From Candidatus Fermentibacteraceae bacterium (GTDB lineage Bacteria > Fermentibacterota > Fermentibacteria > Fermentibacterales > JCC-6): a stretch of 15,485 bases of DNA. Within the stretch, counting starts at the first letter, position 1. Each line of letters opens with the position of its first letter. Positions 13,372-15,485 of this stretch are shown here, in pieces. The DNA lies in NCBI GenBank assembly GCA_029932015.1, contig JAOZQW010000010.1, positions 1,980-17,464 on the forward strand. The letters are read 5' to 3'. The position numbers were made by a program, and so were the translations under genes. The notes beneath the pieces were generated by a model. That model ran no database searches. It was not told the DNA's origin and saw nothing but the letters and a program-made list of their open reading frames with translations.

Positions 13372-14385
13372 TTGCTGATTCTGGCCGTAGAGACCTCGTG
13401 TGATGATTCTGCGGTCGCCCTGCTCGATGGATGCAGGGTGATCGCGGAATCGGTTGCCACCCAGATAGTAGTTCACTCTTCACACGGCGGAGTTGTCCCT
13501 GAGCTTGCCTCCCGTCAGCATCTGGAAATACTTCCGGGACTGGTGGAGGAAGTACTTGCTGAAGGCGGACTGAAGGGGATCCGGGATCTTGATGTCCTTG
13601 CGGCCACTGCCGGCCCTGGTCTGCTGGGCTCCCTCCTGGTGGGCCTCTCTTGGACCAAGGCAGCCGCCTGGTCTTCCGGCACGCGATTTCTTGCCATCAA
13701 CCACCTGGCTGCGCATCTGCACATACATTACTCGCACGAGCATCCGGTCGAATTTCCCGCAGTTGCCCTGCTCGCTTCAGGTGGGCATACCTCTCTGTTC
13801 AGCATGAGTTCCTGGGAAGATATACAGCTGCTTGGTGCCACCAGGGATGATGCCGCCGGGGAGGCATTTGATAAGACGGCAAAGCTCATGGGTCTTGGTT
13901 TCCCCGGGGGCGCTGAACTGGATACCGCAGCAGAGGCGGGTGATCCAACGGCAGTGCGGCTTCCCGCTCCGCTTCCAGATCCCGCTCTCCCGGAGTTCAG
14001 TTTCAGCGGGCTCAAGACCGCTGCCAGGCTGCAATGGGAGGGAGGTGCTGAACTTCATGACCTTTCAGCCTCCTTCCGGAAGGTTATCGTGGATGTCCTT
14101 CTCTCCAAGCTCCTTCATCAGGCTAATGAAATCGGAGCGAAGTCGGTGCTTGCAGCAGGCGGGGTTGTTTCCAACAGTCTCCTCAGGAGTGAATTGAGAA
14201 GACGGTGCTCCATAGCTGGATTATCCCTTCATCTACCTGCCGGAAGTCATGCCGTGGACAACGCGGTAATGGTCGGCAGAGCTGCTGCGGCAGTTCTGGA
14301 CCGTACTCCAGAAGCATCATCCCCCATGAATGTCAACGCCTTTGCCAGATGGACCGGCAGCTTCCTTGAACCTCTCTGCACCTGA
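13372..14385 (+). CDS. tsaD: tRNA N6-adenosine threonylcarbamoyltransferase TsaD
   Basis: 337 aa. Transfers the threonylcarbamoyl group to A37 of ANN-reading tRNAs (t6A), working with TsaB, TsaC and TsaE, none of which is in this window. Motifs: ILAVETSCDDSAVAL, HGGVVPELASRQH, the metal-binding His111 and His115 in NHLAAHLHIHY, ALLASGGHTSL, DDAAGEAFDKTAKLMGLGFP, FSFSGLKTA, AAGGVVSNSLLR and Asp296 in AVDNAVM. TTG 13372 matches the family N-terminus (M-x-x-L-x-x-E-T), although GGAG is only two bases upstream; coupling to rplI, 7 bases away, probably helps. Last gene of the ribosomal cluster. Confidence 0.96.
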   Translation: MLILAVETSCDDSAVALLDGCRVIAESVATQIVVHSSHGGVVPELASRQHLEILPGLVEEVLAEGGLKGIRDLDVLAATAGPGLLGSLLVGLSWTKAAAWSSGTRFLAINHLAAHLHIHYSHEHPVEFPAVALLASGGHTSLFSMSSWEDIQLLGATRDDAAGEAFDKTAKLMGLGFPGGAELDTAAEAGDPTAVRLPAPLPDPALPEFSFSGLKTAARLQWEGGAELHDLSASFRKVIVDVLLSKLLHQANEIGAKSVLAAGGVVSNSLLRSELRRRCSIAGLSLHLPAGSHAVDNAVMVGRAAAAVLDRTPEASSPMNVNAFARWTGSFLEPLCT

Positions 14386-14416
14386 TCCTTCCCCTCGCCC
14401 ATGTACCCCGCGATGC

Positions 14417-14425
14417 TGTTATAAT
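14417..14425 (+). promoter_or_regulatory. Extended -10 promoter of acpS-nnr
   Basis: TGTTATAAT is a perfect extended -10 (TGn-TATAAT, hexamer 14420-14425). The start would be near 14432, leaving a ~27-base leader with SD GGGAG. No -35 is visible, which is normal for extended -10 promoters. It separates acpS-nnr from the ribosomal operon, though read-through remains possible because I see no terminator after tsaD. Confidence 0.6.
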
Positions 14426-14458
14426 TATCAGAGGTCCCTGAAGAGCCGGGAGTTCGAC

Positions 14459-14818
14459 ATGAAATCATCGTTGACACATGGCATTGATATCCTGAGCATC
14501 CAGCGAATGAAAATTGCTCTATCGAGAAGCGGTGAGCGTTTCCTCAAACGAATATTCACCGACGCAGAGATCGCAGGAGGAGATGGACCCGTCTATCTCG
14601 CAAGACGGTTCGCCGCGAAGGAGGCTTTCTTCAAGGCTCTTGGCACCGGGCTCTCTGAGGGTACTCGCTGGCATGATATAGAGATACTCAACGGCGATGA
14701 TGGACAGCCTCTGGCTTCGATCTCCGGGAAATCACTGGATCTGCTCGGTAATAGACGGGTTCTGGTTAGTGTTTCAGCAACTTCCGAGATGGCGGCAGCA
14801 ATTGTCATTCTTTCCTGA
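14459..14818 (+). CDS. acpS: Holo-[acyl-carrier-protein] synthase
   Basis: 119 aa, the usual size. Transfers 4'-phosphopantetheine from CoA to apo-ACP for fatty-acid synthesis. Mg-binding residues are Asp10 in HGIDILSIQRM and Glu55 in ARRFAAKEAFFKALGTG; the WHDIEILNGDDGQP and VLVSVSATSEMAAAIVIL strands follow. The last motif normally reads with His or Leu after the second Ser, here Ala. ATG 14459 is chosen because GGGAG lies 6 bases upstream and the protein then starts at the family position; the in-frame extension to 14330 overlaps tsaD and is unlike any acpS N-terminus. Confidence 0.94.
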   Translation: MKSSLTHGIDILSIQRMKIALSRSGERFLKRIFTDAEIAGGDGPVYLARRFAAKEAFFKALGTGLSEGTRWHDIEILNGDDGQPLASISGKSLDLLGNRRVLVSVSATSEMAAAIVILS

Positions 14819-14839
14819 CGGCAGCATTGGAGTAACTGT

Positions 14840-15485
14840 ATGAAATACTGGGTCACACCTGCTGAGATGGCCGAATTCGATAGAAAAACTATCGCTGGAG
14901 GAACGCCCGGTGACGTCCTGATGGAACGTGCCGGAACTGCTGTTGCAGATGCCGCAATGGGAATGACATCACCTGAACGCGGGGGGCAGATCCATATATG
15001 GTGCGGCCCAGGCAATAATGGCGGGGATGGTCTGGTTGCCGGCAGGCTGCTTCTTGAACAGGGTTACGATGTTTGTGTGATAATGGCCGCCAAGCCTGGC
15101 CGCAGCCTCTCTCATGACTGTCAGACCAACCTGAGTAGATTTGTCCAGAAGAACGGCTGCGTGATACCTCCAGGACGACTGGGAGAGCTGAGCGGGTCAC
15201 CTGCCCTTGTCATCGACGCTCTTCTGGGAACCGGCTTCAAAGGCGAACTGGACGGTCTTTTTAGTGACTGCGCAAAACACATGTGCTCTTTTTACTGTCC
15301 TGTTCTTGCGGTTGATTCCCCCTCCGGAGTGAACGGCACCACGGGTCAGGCCGACCCCCTTGCCGTCAGGGCCGATGTGACAGTAACTTTCGCCGCTCCG
15401 AAGGTGGGGCTGCTGCTGGCTCCAGCGGCAGCGATGACCGGTATGCTCTTCGTAGCGGATATAGGCATCAGGGTCGACCCGGTCC
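14840..15485 (+). CDS. nnr: NAD(P)HX epimerase domain of Nnr/YjeF (3' end beyond window)
   Basis: 215 codons are visible and open to the window end. The YjeF N-terminal domain epimerises damaged NAD(P)H hydrates (NAD(P)HX). Recognised motifs: MKYWVTPAEMAEFDRKTIAG, VLMERAGTAVADA, the nucleotide loop CGPGNNGGDGLVAGRLL (Pro57-Gly64), VIDALLGTGFKGEL, AVDSPSGVNGTTGQ and VTVTFAAPKVGLLL. In most bacteria this domain is fused to an ADP/ATP-dependent NAD(P)HX dehydratase; whether that holds here cannot be seen. GGAG lies 7 bases before the ATG, 21 bases after acpS. The acpS-nnr pairing is a common arrangement. Confidence 0.94.
   Translation, partial: MKYWVTPAEMAEFDRKTIAGGTPGDVLMERAGTAVADAAMGMTSPERGGQIHIWCGPGNNGGDGLVAGRLLLEQGYDVCVIMAAKPGRSLSHDCQTNLSRFVQKNGCVIPPGRLGELSGSPALVIDALLGTGFKGELDGLFSDCAKHMCSFYCPVLAVDSPSGVNGTTGQADPLAVRADVTVTFAAPKVGLLLAPAAAMTGMLFVADIGIRVDPV

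Noticed and set aside
14330..14458. N-terminal extension of acpS overlapping tsaD
   Set aside because: It covers the extended -10 promoter and SD, and the added residues are unlike AcpS.
1..15485. CRISPR array, tRNA/rRNA, insertion sequence or prophage
   Set aside because: Reading through the window I saw no regularly spaced repeats, no cloverleaf, no transposase-like protein and no integrase or phage structural gene.

Overview
The window is a 15.5 kb stretch of moderately GC-rich bacterial chromosome, tightly packed with mostly housekeeping genes. I find no phage, transposon, CRISPR, tRNA or rRNA. A secreted C25 (gingipain-family) cysteine protease with a type IX-secretion-like C-terminal sorting domain, an outer-membrane beta-barrel protein ending in Phe and a lipid A-type acyltransferase point to a Gram-negative organism of the Fibrobacteres-Chlorobi-Bacteroidetes superphylum or a related uncultured lineage (Fermentibacterota/Cloacimonadota-like). 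This placement is inference from protein types, not a database result. TTG starts are common, even in ribosomal protein genes.

Layout. (1) 1-2243, minus strand: an Fe-S operon of an Rrf2/IscR-type regulator, a NifU/IscU-type scaffold and a NifS-type cysteine desulfurase that leaves the window. The genes overlap by 1 and 4 bases, behind one clear promoter with a palindrome over its probable transcription start. (2) 2240-4523: a small signal-anchored membrane protein, a divergent LpxL-family acyltransferase, and a convergent two-TM protein that overlaps the acyltransferase 3' end by 40 bases. (3) 4630-5406: an inositol-monophosphatase-family enzyme. A long perfect-stem hairpin separates it from a convergent outer-membrane barrel gene. 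(4) 6154-8656: divergent promoter region and the gingipain-like protease, closed by a strong intrinsic terminator. (5) 8793-10304: a UPF0371/DUF1846 protein. (6) 10305-13364 and on into tsaD (14385): the ribosomal cluster rpsF-ssb-(second ssb-like)-rpsR-DUF2232-rplI-tsaD, preceded by a ~150-base structured leader that can hide the rpsF Shine-Dalgarno. (7) 14420-15485: acpS and nnr (cut by the window end) behind their own extended -10 promoter.

How they work together: the first operon makes and senses Fe-S clusters. The ribosomal operon couples S6, S18, L9 and SSB production, with tsaD (tRNA t6A modification) in the same transcription unit; its leader and hairpin suggest feedback by S6/S18. 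acpS and nnr supply cofactor activation (phosphopantetheinyl transfer) and repair (NAD(P)HX). The most noteworthy points are the rpsF leader, the tandem tail-less SSB paralogue, the promoter/operator of the Rrf2 gene, the extra C-terminal domain of the scaffold, and the altered active-site motif of the acyltransferase.
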